Shown here piece after piece: positions 25,396 to 39,000 of a stretch of DNA of 64,000 nt. The notes below the pieces were generated by a model. It was not told the DNA's origin. It was given only the letters and a program-made list of their open reading frames with translations, and did no database searches. Position 1 is the stretch's first letter; every line of letters begins with the position of its first letter. A program made the position numbers and the translations under genes. Origin of the DNA: Engraulis encrasicolus (Eukaryota; Chordata; Actinopteri; Clupeiformes; Engraulidae); contig NC_085867.1 of NCBI RefSeq assembly GCF_034702125.1, positions 40,544,983 to 40,608,982 of the forward strand. Reading direction: 5' to 3'.

Positions 25396-26285
25396 CAGGG
25401 GCGGCCAAGAAATTATGGCCCCCTGGGCCAGACACTGTCTTGGCCCCCCAACCCCAAAAGAACTCACCTTGACCCTGCTAATCGGACATGCTAAGATAAC
25501 TATACACAGTGCTCACAGCTTTGGACAAGTAATTGGACAATATCATACACACCAGTTTTCCCATGTTATAGAGTGGGGCAGAACTAGATACGTACATAGT
25601 GTGTGCGCAGAGGCATGGCAACACATTTTTGGCAGGGGGTGCTGGTGGGTGGGCAATTTGTGTTGGGGGTGTGGGGGCCCTCCCCCAGAAAAAAACGATT
25701 TTTTTAGATGCAATTTCCTGCATTCTAATCAATTTTTGAGCAAGGAATGGCAAATCCCATCTCACTCACTCCCTCAGATTTGAGATGTTGAGATGAGAAA
25801 CTTAATGTTACATGGCCACACATGCTATTCAGAGATTACTGCACATCAGTCATGACTGAAAGCCTAAAAGCAAAATTTTGAATGGTGAATCCACCAAACA
25901 ATAGGTAGGCCTACACACAACACAGTCCTTTTTGTAGCAACCACAATCAATGGTAGCAACTCATGAACTCAAATAATTGGAAAGATAATTATTGCAAAGG
26001 TGGTTTTGAAGGCTGGTTTGGGTTGTGGCCATGGGGCCAAGATGGTTTGGACCCTTGGGGCCTCTGGCCCCCTTGGGGATCCGGACCTGGCTTGGCCTAG
26101 GGACTATACCAGTTCATTGTACACTATATTGGCTGGCACATGAAGCACCTTGGAAAGATTACTATTGCAAAGGTGGTTTTGAAGGCCGGTTTAGGTCGTG
26201 GGTGCGGGGCCAAGTTGGCCTGGCCCCTTGGGGTCTCTGGCCCCCTGGGCCTTGGCCCGGTAGGCCCGTGCATTAATCCACCCCT
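25396..26285. repeat. GC-rich composite repeat with internal ~170-bp duplication
   Basis: Begins CAGGGGCGGCC and ends AATCCACCCCTG, weakly inverted. An internal unit starting GGAAAGAT and containing ATTGCAAAGGTGGTTTTGAA and GGGGCCAAG occurs at about 25979 and 26150. Likely nested non-autonomous hAT-type sequence; no clear target duplication. Confidence 0.5.
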
Positions 26286-26501
26286 GCTTACGGTATACTG
26301 TACCTAATGTTAATCCTAAGGTACTGTGCATGTACAGACTGTAACATTACAGGCTTTGTTACACTGTTCCTCAATTATGTAACAGGGACAGTAAGATAGA
26401 GTGACCTTATTATAATTGTTCTGACAATGTGCCCACATGGGAAGAAATTACAGTACACGGCAGCCCAGCTCATGGCAGAATTTCATGTTCTGAAGTCAAT
26501 A

Positions 26502-26971
26502 CTGCCCTACAATATCAGAACGCAGTATCTTGAAAATGGTCGAAATTGGCTTTAAAATACCTTCTTTTTCTTGTGTTAAAAAATGTTGGTCCAACTTGGT
26601 CCCGTTTCAGAAAAAAACGATAAAAACTGATTATACTGCGCTTTTTGGTTTTAGGAGGTTACGTCGTACTAGCCAAGAACGCAGTATAACGTGCATTATA
26701 CCGCACTCCTCCATTGACACCGTGGTTTTGGTGTAGACAGTAATACCACAACAGAACGCAGTATAATGATTTTTCAGCTAAAAAGTAATGAGAATGTCGT
26801 TTTTTTTGCTTTTTTCTTTTGTGCATAAATTTCCACCATAAAAAAGTATTATATGGAAGTGCCATCACCACTTTACCTCCAACACAGTTACGTGGCCAGA
26901 AAGGAAACTTTAAAGCCTTTTTTCTCAGTTTGCCATTTTGAATTATACTGCGTTCTGAAATTGTAGGGCAG
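26502..26971. mobile_element. inverted-repeat element with internal AGAACGCAGTATA motifs
   Basis: A 470-bp element with 27-bp imperfect terminal inverted repeats, CTGCCCTACAATATCAGAAC and its inverse ending GTAGGGCAG. The flanking AATA is the same on both sides. The 13-base motif AGAACGCAGTATA, or close forms, occurs at 26517, 26676 and 26753 forward, and at 26632, 26697 and 26944 inverted. Non-coding. Superfamily not determined. Confidence 0.7.
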
Positions 26972-29211
26972 AATAGCATCTTCAAGTAAAGTACATCAAA
27001 GCTGACCGCAGTTCATGTACACAGCAAGCCCAGGATTGATGTACTTCAAAATCACAAGTGATAAAATGACACACAGCACACGTGTAACATCACATGACTT
27101 CACACAGACCAGATACAAACTCACAGCTGATGATACAGTAGGCTACAGTTCAATATATCCTCTCTAGGGGTTACGAAACATAGTGAGAGGAAGACAGAGA
27201 CCCACAGTTACAAAGGGGAGCACACGTCGTATTGTACAGCAGTTAGCCGCACCACGACCATGTAGCATGAACAGCGCTATTTGTTTCACACGTAGATACA
27301 TCATCAAGCTTGACATGTAATCTTGCAGGACTCTATTCAACACCCCCTGGGGCCCCCATGGTGCACTGCTGCAGGCAATTGTCCACCAGGCTAGAGCAGG
27401 CCGAGTAGTAGAGACAACAGACGAGAGGCAGAGCCCAGAGGCTTCAAAAGAAATAGGATAGCAACATTCATCTTTAATTTAATATTTTCGCTGTTTCCAC
27501 ACACTGCTAGCCTGGTAAACCAGCCAGCTCCTCGTAAGGTACTTCTTTTTGACACACAGTGTGTGGCTGTGCTACCAGGGAATAAAAACATTTGCTTAGT
27601 GTTGGTGTGCGCTCCTGTGCATGTAGGCCTATACTCTGCAGAGGTGTAAAAGGATTGGATATGCTTTCACTCAGTTGGCAAAGTCTGGTTGCAAGCTTGG
27701 CTAAGAGAGTTTCTATGTCTATGTTAGCATATTAAAATGTAGGCTACTGTAACTCATTAATTTGACATCCTCATCCACAAACATGCCTGTATTCACTGAT
27801 TATTGAGGAAATCTTGTGAACCTTATGCATTTCAATTTAAATATATCATAGTATGCATTACATCAAATTAAATTTAGCAGATACTTTTGTCCAAAATTAC
27901 TAACAGTTACTACGCTTCTGGGTATTGGATACAGTCCTTGGAGCAGTGTGAGGATAGGTGCCTTGCTCAAGGACACTTCTGCCATGAATGGTGAGATTCG
28001 AACCTGCAGTCCTTTGGTTCAAATGCCACTTCCCTTTACATTATAGGCTGCTCAATAAAATTAACACAAAACTGTGACTGTTCACTGATTAGCAATATTA
28101 AATGTCTTCCAGTGAATAGCAAGAGCCCCTGTATGAAAAGAAGTGCACAGCAGTGCTGAAGTATAGTCAACAGCCTTCATTCACCAGTCACTGATTTTTA
28201 ATGCCATGGTTTGGTCATGGGGCACAAACTCAAATGCTAAAACCTTTAAATGCATTTGCAGAAATAGACAAAGGTTAAGGCAAAGGTTAATCATTTTTTC
28301 CAATCTACTTCAAACTTCTACTTATAATAGCAAAGACAGAGTAAAGCATAAAACCAAATCCAGCTAAGACAATCCAGTTGGTGGCAGTAATAACAAAATC
28401 TGATAAATACATTTCTATAAATTCAGTGTATACCATCCCATGAGAGTTTTATATCTGAGCCTTTCCCTCTGATCCAAACAAATGATGACCTCTTTCCCAA
28501 AATGCTATATATCCATTTTCAAAAGTTCTATAAAAACATTTAAAAATTGAAATTTGTATGGTCTTCCCCTGTCAAGATCATTGCAATCAGTATTTTAATG
28601 TTTGAATTTGTTCTGGAAATATCAGTTAATATTAACCCCAGTTACGATTTATAACTGATGCTGTCAATACAATGCAATGGCTTTTACAACGTTTTGAAAA
28701 AGAGCGAAACAAATACTTTTTTCAGAGTTTTATTATTATTTTTGTTCGTACTGTATGATTTGGCATGATGATGCAGCGACTGCAGCCGCTCGGTCTCCGT
28801 TTGGAAAGTTATGACACGCAACATCTGGCCGATAGTGCTGCCGCAGGAGATCAGTATGCATTAGAGGATTTGCATATTATTTTACACTCACCAATAACAT
28901 GCGGGTGGATTTGTGTTTTGCTTTTTTCCCCCCCAATGTATCATCTGTCTGTCTGGAGACACAGCTTGCACATGGCTTCCTTCCCTCTCCTCTATAAAAA
29001 TAATAATAATAATGATATTACATCCGGCTGTGGGGAGGGGAAATGTCCTGACTGGCCATGTGATGGGGTTTTAACTCCGGACCTTGCAGCTGACTTTTCC
29101 CTGACCCCTGACCAGTCCTCACATGCATTGCATCGGAAACACTCCCGTCAACAGACACTGTCATCTTCCTTTTCCCCCTTTTGTCACAGCCACACTGCTG
29201 CTACAGTATAC
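26972..29211. other. intergenic, little recognisable
   Basis: Only the reverse SINE at 27858 is recognised. The open frame starting at 28765 has no family resemblance. Confidence 0.55.
27858..28030 (-). mobile_element. tRNA-derived SINE, reverse orientation
   Basis: On the minus strand: B-box GGTTCGAATCTC, then GTCCTTGAGCAAGGCACC, then a tail TTTGGACAAAAGTATCTGC. Same tail class as the fragments at 10275 and 21511. Confidence 0.7.
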
Positions 29212-29460
29212 CAGGGCCGCTGCTGATGACAGCCTTGGCTGGAGCTGGCCCCAGGACAAAACATGTCTGAAAGGGGCCCCTCCTTCAATAAAATCAGAGC
29301 TCTAAATGAATTCCCACGAAACTCGCAAAATGTTGGTGACATTTCATTTAGGCTTGTTGAAAAAAAAATGATACAATGATACAGGGAGTAAATTCTGGGG
29401 CCCCTATCTCCCTGGGCCCGGGACAACTTACCAACTTGTCCCCCACTTTCAGTGGGCCTG
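29212..29460 (+). repeat. GC-rich dispersed repeat, CAGGGCCGCTG family
   Basis: Begins CAGGGCCGCTG and contains GGCCCCAGGACAAAAC and GGGCCCGGGACAACTT. The sister at 63102-63259, in reverse, shares the CAGGGCCGCTGACAGC and CCCGGGACAA blocks. Probably hAT-derived; no target duplication seen. Confidence 0.5.
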
Positions 29461-30330
29461 GCTGCTACAGCTGCTACTGCAGCTGAACAAACTGCATATT
29501 CCCATTCCCAATGCCATTGCCCATCCCACCCATCAGGACATTCCATTAAGGGGAAACTCCTCTTAGTGATGGATTGGATTTGGTGGGATGCTTTACATTA
29601 GACAATGCAAATCTGAATTAGAGGGTCGTATGGGGGCGAGGGGAGATTAAGACAATCGAGTCTTATTGCAGTCTTTCTGTAATTCTCAACAGTGTAATGC
29701 ACTGTTTGTCATAAAGTCAGCTGCTGGTTTATGTTGCAATTACAGTTTTGCTATGAAATAGGATAGCTTCAGTTGACGAAGGCTGTGGACGTACTCGTCT
29801 TGCCACCAGGGTAGACAGGCAGCCGCTTGGGACCCCCAAGCCCCTATATAGTGAATAACAGTTCACACTTTACTACGGTAGTGGCAATTTTGTTTCAAAT
29901 GTTCATTCTTTTTCATTTTCGCTTGGGGCCCCACATTATCCTAGAATCACCTCTGGATATACTGAGGTATTTTATGGTTAGTAGAGTAATTTTATGAATA
30001 TGCATTGCAAATATGTGATGATGTTACTGATGCACACACATTCCATGCAGCATAGTCCACTATGTCCACCAAACTACTGCATGTTGGTGTTATCTATTAT
30101 AGACAATACATACTGTAATAATAGAATCAAATTGACATACAGTATCACAATGACAGTACTGCATTTTGACCCATTTTGTCAGTTTTTTTTATGGATAGTT
30201 GGATAATTTTATGATGATACTTGTAACGCGACGAGGCTGATACAGAGACATTACAGTACATACCTACAGCACACCATACTCCACTAGAAAACTGTGTGGA
30301 CTGGCATATGTTGATATTATCTATTAAAAC

Positions 30331-30741
30331 CAGGGATGGACATTTACTCAAATATTGCAATTGAGTAGCTTGTATGCATACTTTGTTATTTTGAAGTATA
30401 CGTATATAGTATATACTATATACTATAAAAAGTACAGTATATACACACTAAACATACATTTTGACCCAAGTACAAAGTATTTAACTCACTTCCACTGAGA
30501 CCTGAGTATCTTTTGGATCAATGCCTGGACGGCAGTTCCTGTCAAGTAAGAGAGACCATGGAGGACAATATTCAAGAAAAACAAACATTGAATTCTTGAG
30601 ACGAAAGTCAAGTTAAGTTTAAGTGAAGTACTTCTTTTTTTTTTAAACTTTTACTTGAGTAGAATTTTTAGATGGGTATTTACTTTTACTTGAGTAGGAT
30701 CAACACTAAGTAAAGATAGGCCTATACTTTTTCAACCTCTG
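30331..30741. mobile_element. hAT-like element with ACTTTTACTTGAGTA motifs
   Basis: Ends CAGGGATGGACA and TTCAACCTCTG are inverted matches. Flanking 8-mers ATTAAAAC and ATTATAAC agree at 7 of 8. The inside repeats TTTACTTGAGTAG. This resembles a common fish hAT-type repeat. Confidence 0.7.
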
Positions 30742-31249
30742 ATTATAACACTCCACACTGTATTACAACACACTACATAATAAGAGAAACAAAGTGACAT
30801 ATCTATCAAGATGTCAGTGCTCCCATTTGGCCATTCATTTGGCAAATTGTTCTAAGACAGAAAACACATAGATGTGCATGATAACAATTAATTTTTAAAC
30901 AGGTAAAAACGTGTTCATTGTTGTCCAGATAATGACAGGCAGGGCAGAGTGAATGCCAGCGCAGCATTGACTTAACCAAACAATCTCACCACACACACAC
31001 GTGCTGAAATATTCATCCGCTGTGTATATACAATTACACTCATTTTAATGTGATGACAATGGCTAATGGAGAGCAGTGTTCCGTCGATAATGAAATGACA
31101 TTGAGAGAACTCACGAAAACCCTCTAAGCCCGTCTTTCACCCCCTTGCAACCCGAGACGGACACGCAACAAGGGCGATTCTTTTATCAGAGTTAAATGAC
31201 CGTGGACAACCCCTGACTAGGGTCACAACTTCATCCTGAGCCAGAGGTC

Positions 31250-32360
31250 TCGTAGTAATGAAAAGGGGTAGCGCTGGTGGTGGTGGTGGTGATGGTGGGC
31301 TGCTGGATGGGTTATGGGCCGTTATGTTGGTGGTCAAAGGTGGGGGACAGGTGCAGAAAGCAGTCCAGGTACTAAGTCAGTGCTGGAGGGTAAGACCCTT
31401 GCCTTCGTTCCGAGTACCTCTCTTCCAGCACCTTATCAAACCCATATACCTCGGCCTGGGCTGCGGCTGCTTAAAAATGCATAGGTTCATCAGTGCGCCC
31501 ATGTCATCCCATCAGAGGTAAGGGCCACCATGGCCTCTTGTCCATCTCCTCTGAGGGATGAATAACAACACACACCTCCAAAAAAAGGGGGTCGAGGGGT
31601 ACAGCACAGACGAGCCCCCCTCTCTCTCTTTCGCTCCCTTACCTCTGTTATGGAAATGGATGGATGGAAGGATGGGGTATGAGCGACGGAGGAGTGGAGA
31701 CTGAGATATGGAGGAGGAGGAGGATGGAGGGATGGGATGGGATGGGACGGGTCGGGACGAAGGGATCCGTCTTCATGTATGAATTCTTCATGACGGATGG
31801 CTGGAGGTGAGGGTAATGAATGGAAATCCCTTGCAGCCGCGAGGGTCGATTTTTCATAACCTTCTGGGGAAGTGCTGACATTCTCCCTCTCCTCAAACAC
31901 CTCTCCACCTCCTTAACCCCCACCACCACCACCACCTCCTCCTCTGCCTCCCACAAGCCACCACCATCTCCTCCTCTGCCTCCCACAAGCCACCACCATC
32001 TCCTCCTCCTCCACCTACCCCACCCATCTCCTCCTCCACCTTCCCCATCTCCTCAACCTCCTCCTCCACCTACCCCACCCGCCTCCTCCTAATTCTTCTT
32101 CTTCTCTCCTGTCTCAGTACAGTACATCCACCGGCACCTCCCCCAACCCACCTCCTCCTCTCTTCTGTCCAAGTGCATCTTCCTCCCCCACCCACCCACC
32201 TCCTCCTCCTACTTCTCTTCTGTTTAAGTACATCCAACCCAACTCCCCCTCCTCCTTCTTCTTCTCTTCTAAGTACATCCTACTCCACCCACCACCACCT
32301 CTTCCACCCCCCACACACTCTCTCCACCTCCGCCTTTTCTGTCTCAGTACATCATCTGTC
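31250..32360. repeat. CCT/CCA-rich low-complexity block
   Basis: A mainly pyrimidine (plus strand) block: (GGT)n at 31274-31297, GGAT-rich 31660-31750, then CACCACCTCCTCCTCTGCCT-type minisatellite units from about 31915 to 32345, several with a 40-45 bp period. Open frames here are compositional. Confidence 0.75.
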
Positions 32361-32951
32361 ATTCTCCTGTCTCGCACCCTGGCTCTCCATCACCTCTTCC
32401 TCTCTGTATAGCATACAGTACATTACAGTACAGTACAGTACAGAGGGGGAAGACGGGAGTGATGGGACCTTTGCTCTCAGCGCTATATCAGCTGAGAGAT
32501 GGGTCCATATACTGTAAGTGTATAAGCAATGTGTATATTCTTCTCGCTATTGCAAGGCATCAGCTGATGGCAGTTGCCACATTTGTGCTTCATAATATTA
32601 GTCCCTCCCAGGGTTACTGCATGCCTGGAGCTTCGCAATTCAGCTGCTGCACAAACAAAACACATATGGTAACGGTATGTTACGTCAATACAGAATTGGG
32701 ACTGACTGGAAACTGACTTCATTGTGCAGTGACCAAATCCATCTGTTTACCGCTCCAGTTAAGAAACGAAACAAGCACATCAGCAACAAACATCATTTAA
32801 GACAACAAACATTATGTTTGACTGGGGATTTACGACAACTTTAAAGAAGTTTCAGTGATTACTACATTTTGGCATTGTATGCATACTCCATGGAGCAGCA
32901 CAATGCTAACTCAGTGCTGGTAGACTCAATTCAGACTTCAGACAGTATTAG

Positions 32952-33137
32952 CAGTGGTGTAGTCTACGTAGAACGCAGGTATATGGAGTATACCCACTTC
33001 TAAATTTCAGGGATTTCAGTATACCCACTTAAAATCGATTGATCCATTGTTTTGAATAGCACAAATATATACAGTATACCCACTTCAAAAAATGCTCAAA
33101 CAGTATACCCACCATACAAAAGTAGACTACACCACTG
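32952..33137. mobile_element. hAT-like MITE with repeated GTATACCCAC motif
   Basis: A 186-bp element with 16-bp terminal inverted repeats CAGTGGTGTAGTCTAC and GTAGACTACACCACTG, flanked by TATTAG on both sides. The motif GTATACCCAC recurs four times (about 32979, 33020, 33075, 33103). Confidence 0.8.
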
Positions 33138-33629
33138 TATTAGAGAGCTCGATGTGCGATGTGATCCAGGAGTTTATCAGTCTTTTATTCAAGCCCTTTC
33201 ACTAAACTTGTTTTAAAGGTGCCCCATTTCAGAAAATACTGGGAAGGGTGTAAGGGTGATCAGGGTTTACAAAAGATAATCATATCATCATCATAATCAT
33301 TATCATAGAGATCATATTAAATCAAATTAAATCTGCTTTCACTGATCATACAAGCAATATTCACTTTTTAAAAACATAATTCGTCATCAATCACAAATTC
33401 TGTCCATGCTTTTTGGTTTATCCCTTTTTTTGCCTTTTAGGATATTAGCAACATTTTGATTTGATCACAGTGCCCATTTCCACCACCAACCCACATAAAG
33501 TATTATACTAGTTATTAGTAGTACAGTAGTACATAAAACAGAGCAAGTACTGTATCAGTGCTATGTTGTCATTATTCCTCACATAGCTACACACAGTATG
33601 CAATAGCTGTAGTGTACATAATCTTTGAA

Positions 33630-33707
33630 TGACAACAAACAAACAAATACGCTCAGCAGTAAATGACAATATTTCTTTATTTTTTCTCTATATTTTAAAG
33701 GTTTATT
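33630..33707 (-). promoter_or_regulatory. candidate hcn1 polyadenylation region
   Basis: On the minus strand AATAAA occurs at 33707-33702 and again at 33681-33676. About 30 bases further on lies TTTGTTTGTTTGTTG (about 33645-33631), a typical GU-rich downstream element. This is the clearest signal, downstream element and spacing combination I see below the hcn1 stop codon, so cleavage near 33655-33665 is inferred. Confidence 0.45.
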
Positions 33708-36008
33708 ATTTACAAACAGAAAAAATAAAATAAAATCAAAATAATTTCTGACAAACACCGTTTGTCTGCATATAGATTGTAAGAAAGTATACATTTTTTT
33801 AATCTTTCCTTATTCTGAATCAAATAACCAACTAATTGCTCATTTATCCAAGCCTTGGTTTACATAAAAGGAGCACAATGATGATGTCAGAGGTTAAGTA
33901 GAGCTTGTGGCTTGTAATCGCATGTCTCTCTCACACACACTTTCTCTCTCTCTCTCACTTTTACACAAACAAAGCATCCGTAAACATTTGAAATAAACTT
34001 TTTTAATTAACCTGCAAAAATGTAGAGGTTGTAAACCCAAGTTTCAGTTTCCCTTTTTCTACTCAATGGTCTTTGTTCTCGTTGCATCATTGGAAAACGA
34101 AACAGGAAAAGTAAATATAACATAACATAAATAATAATTTAAAAAAATCAAACATATAAATGTATGTGCTGGTTTCTTGAATGCTTCCATATTCGTTCGT
34201 CTGCTCTGAAATGTTGTTCCTACGTTTGTAACTAAGTTGTTTTTCTCGCACTATAATGCCCTGTCCCAAGTGCTAGCTAGTGGTCTGGATTGTGGTTTTA
34301 AAAGCACATGACTGGGAAGCAATTCCCTGTGAAGGCCTAGTATCAAAAACAGCCGATACCAACAGTACTGGCATCCCACGCGAGTCAAAATGATATACTA
34401 GTCCCTATACTCTATGGCATAGCAAGGATAAACGCTCATGGTTGTAATTCAAACATGGTCCCTCCCTTTCAAACTGCCACAAAAAAGGTGGGAGGGTCAG
34501 AAGAAAAAAAAAACTAGATAATTCTTCTCCTTAATTAGCTAATCAAACTTAAACTAATAATCGCAGAGTCCTTTAGCCATCCTCTGCCTCTTTTTCCTTT
34601 TTCTCAAAGTCAGAAAGTGCAATTCAAAATGAATAAAGTTACTTAGAATGTTTTGCTTTGGCCAGGGTTTTTTTTCATTCCACATAACAATATCCACCCA
34701 AACGTCAGTGGCTACAACAAACGGTAGGACTCCGGCGCACGTACACACGTCTGCACCGCACACACAGACTTTTCAGACAGAGTAAAAAAAGGACTTAGAA
34801 GTTTCCTTCCCTTACTTCACTTCACTTCTCTTCACCTCATCCCATCCCAACACGCCACACCTCTCCTAATTACTAATCTGGGAAAAAACGGAAAATAGAT
34901 TGGTGATCTGATGATTCCCTCAAGAATATTTTTTTCTTTCTTCTCTAAAATTGTGATTACAGTATATTCGCCTCATATCTGGTCTGACACAATTTGGCCA
35001 GCTCGTTTCTCATGTCAACACGTCATCATCCATTCTAAACATTTAACACGTATAGTCTTTATAGGTGTGTGTGCAGGCACACAGCTCACAGACGACAACA
35101 GAAAAGGGGAAGGAGGGATGAAACATGGCTATAGTTTAGGCACAAATACTTAAGAATGTCCATGTGTGTGTGAAAATTCAATGCTTCTGATACACATAAA
35201 TAATGCCTAGGTAGACAGATAGCAAAAAAAGAATCATACTCAATCTCACATTACATTTAAAACGTCAACATTTTAAATAGTTCCTTTTTTAAGTATTTGT
35301 GACATGCATGCTTTCATGGTGTGGGTGAATGTCTGCATTGGTACAATATTGACACAGGTGGGTACTGCAGTTTTGTTCGACTGGTCGGTATCCTGTAGCC
35401 TAGAAACTCTGAGCTGGTTCTGCTCCAGATGTGATGAACTCCACATTTCTCTATTCAGTCTCCTCTAATTTCAGCCAAATTTTGTCCATTACAGAGTACA
35501 GCTGCCGTGTAGTTATAGTGGAAAAAAATGGTGTGAGCTTACTGACCTTGACAGGCTTAAGGTATCAGATCGTAATTTGGTGCTCTGGCAACGGATTTGC
35601 GGGGGGCTCCATTTGGAATTTAGTGCTGCGACTCTGTAAGGGTTTCTATTTTGGAATTTGGTGCTGGCTTACTTTCTTTCCAGATTCTTCTAACATATTT
35701 AACCAGGTCAGCATTCTGACTTTTGGCCTAAAGCAGTGTCCTCATAGCGGTCTTGAACCGTATACCCCATATCCATGAGCTAGCTCAGAATCTCAAGGCC
35801 CAGACAGTGATGAAGCAACATGCGTGTCCACAAACACACATACACACACATACACACAGAGCGACATGAACAGAGTCAGAAACACACATACACATACACA
35901 CATACGCAAACACACACACACATACCGTACAAAACACATGTGAAAGAGACAGAAACCTTAATGCAAACCAGCTGTGCCTTTCAGCTCCTGAGGTCACCTC
36001 CTCTGCAA

Positions 36009-36074
<66 letters not shown>

Positions 36075-39000
36075 TTGCCTTTTTCAATATCTGCTCAACT
36101 CTCTGTAACCAACATACACAAGTCACTGTCTTTCTTTCTTGTCTATGTCGATTTTTTTACTCCTGAAAATGTTACAATACAGTAATACCCAAGATTCTAT
36201 GTATGTCTGACAAGGTGGCCTCCTCCACTGCTGAAGTATGTTACACTTGATATGAGGCAGGTAAAGGAGAGGGGAAAAACTAAAAACTAAAAACTAAAAA
36301 CAAGCCTAGCAGATCCCGTTACAGAAACATGCCAGGAGAACTGTACTGCATGTATGTCTGATCCTATGGGACAAAGATAAAGGTTCCTGTCCACACATGC
36401 CCATGAGGCGTACACACAATAATACAGTCATACACAAATGAGTCACTGGAAAGAAAAGAAAAACAAATGTTGGGAAAAAAAATAGTAGAAAAAGACATTT
36501 GAAAGGCAAATACATACAAACAACAAAAATGTGCAAGGAATTTCATTACTTTTCATGGGGCAGGCATTTTAGTTAAAGTCTAACTGTTATACTATGTGTC
36601 CCCATTGACAACAAATGAATGAAAAAGACCATGTAATTCACACACATGCACCCGCACACACATACAGAAACACACACACACACACACGTACAATAACACC
36701 AAGTTCAAACAATTACAGTATAGCCTTATGGGTAGCTGATATATATGGGGTATTACTGTATTGCTCTGAGTCAGTTATCATCATCTAGTTCTATGTTCAA
36801 GGAAGCATTTCTTGATCGTTTTTTTTCCTCTTTTACGAAAATAATGCATACTGAAATACTGGGCAAAGGTAAAATAAGCTAAATAAACTAAAATCACAAC
36901 AAAACAACATAACAACATGTGGTGTCAACTCAGAAAGCTAGGTACGGTAGGCAGAGAGGAATGAAGATATTGTGATTTTCTTTTTCATAACTGTGTGATA
37001 TGTATATTTACTACCAGGACATGTTGAAAGTGTTTGAAATGGAAACCATTTCAAAAACGAATCATGTTTGAGTCAAAGAAAAAAAAGAAAGTCTCCCAAA
37101 TGAAAGAATCTGTCTCAAGAGAACCTGTCTTCAAAGAGAAGTCGTTGTATGCCCATCTGTACAGAGAGGCAACAGTGACTCGTTAGATTGAGAAGAAGAG
37201 TGTTTTCTAGGCAGCCAAACAGAGTCCAAATGCCCATGCAATGTGAAGCATTTTTCGAGGGCGAGAACTGGCTTTGGGATTGCGTACAGGAAGCTGTTTT
37301 AATGGTTCATCGTGAGAAGAAGTGTCTTCCCCATGTCAAGTGGCATTCTAAATTGCATTAAGGTTTGCACATCTCCGATTATTATTATTTTTTTGTGTGT
37401 TTTTAAAATCTTATAACCTTTTTCCAGATAATATGCATATATAGATGATATCCGGGTTCCTGATAGAAGTAAGACATTGTCATGATTGAGAATGCACCAC
37501 ACATTATTTTGTAAATACTAGACCTACAAAACTATTTACAACACAGATATAGTTAATCTTTATATCACAGTCTATTGCATAATGGTGATCTTTAGTTTAT
37601 AAATATTATAAATGTACACATAGTCATTAAGCAACATTTAACAATGTCCGTCACTGCCAGAAATCAGGAATCAAAAATACAAACAAAAAGGACGAATGAA
37701 CAGAACAGAAAAAAAAAAATCCAAAACAGCATCATCCATTCTTTCATCCTTCTTGCACATGTCTCATTTCGACACAGAAAAAAGCAGCAAAAAATTCATC
37801 CGATTCCCTTTGGACCCATAACACTGCATGGTCTGAATGCACTCTCTCTCTCTCTCTCTCGCTCGATCTCTCGGTTCACGCCACAGAAAATATTGCAAAT
37901 GTCATCACAAGCACCTGTGAGTCACTCGGCTTCTCCTATTGCATTATTGCCCAGAAGTCCACAAAATCTCTTATTTTTGTTGTTGTTGCAGGTGTACTGT
38001 ACTTTCAAGTGATATTCAAGTACTTTTCGAGTCCATCTTTGTAGTAGCATCTGTGGCATACTGTCAGTTCCTGACATTTCTCAAAAAGATGTGAGTGCCA
38101 ATTTCCCCTCTAGATTCACATAAAGACAGAAATCCTGTGACTTGAAACATAATGTACTGACTGATGATGGAGGCTAACCGGGTGAGCTTCAAAAAGCTTC
38201 AAAAGCCTTTTTGCCATCACACACCCATCTACAACATACAATGGTCCAGTACATGGTCTTGAGAAAATATCCAAACAAGTTTGGTTTCTATAGAACACAT
38301 CATTGTCGTTCCCATTGTTCACACTATGATAGCATCCATGCATATCCCACACTTCAACTGTGTTATTTTACAATTCAGTTTTGACACATCTAGGCAATAC
38401 AAATGGTGACCTACACAAATACAGTATATGCATGAAATCTACAGTGATCTGTTCGCCTCGTACAGTATTTGTGATATAGCAACACACCTTATCTAGCTAG
38501 GCTAGCTTTTCAAGTCCCAGGGTTTCTGTCCTCTGCAGATTGAGGCATGGAGAATGCTGCTGGTAAATGACAGTATGCTTTAAAACGGAGAAGGAGGTTA
38601 ATATTCAATGTACCATAAAACTGATTTAAAACGTGTGCTTTTTGATCATTTCCAGGTTTTTCTGGTGGTTTTTGTTGTTGTTGTTGTTTGCTGTCGGTTT
38701 TTAAATTTGCTGTTGTTTCCACAGTGATGCCAAAGCCGCAGAAAGTGAAGACCTGTTTTGTTGTCTTCTTTCAGATTAAAAAAAAAAGATAAAAAGTCTT
38801 TGCCCGGATTCGTTTTGCATTCCAGTTACAAAATCAAAAGGACAACAAAAATCAAAATAAAATAAAAGGAACTCTTCTCCTTATGTATGTGTTTGTATAC
38901 TTCAGAAAGGAAGACTCATGTTTATACTATTTTTTTAAATAGTCAATGCCAAATATTCTAGTTGGATGTACACAGATATATATATTTATATATTTGCTTA

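Larger units (their letters stand above)
29461..33629. other. intergenic, immediately downstream of hcn1
   Basis: Contains the listed repeats at 30331, 31250-32360 and 32952. The remainder (29461-30330, 30742-31249, 32361-32951, 33138-33629) shows no gene. Confidence 0.55.

Noticed and set aside
28765..29226. 153-codon plus-strand frame with several short unique stretches
   Set aside because: No recognisable family, no clear splice sites, and it overlaps the start of a dispersed repeat.
31490..32377. Possible Pro/Ser-rich protein gene on either strand
   Set aside because: Frames exist in several phases owing to CCT/CCA repeats; no start context, domain or splice sites.
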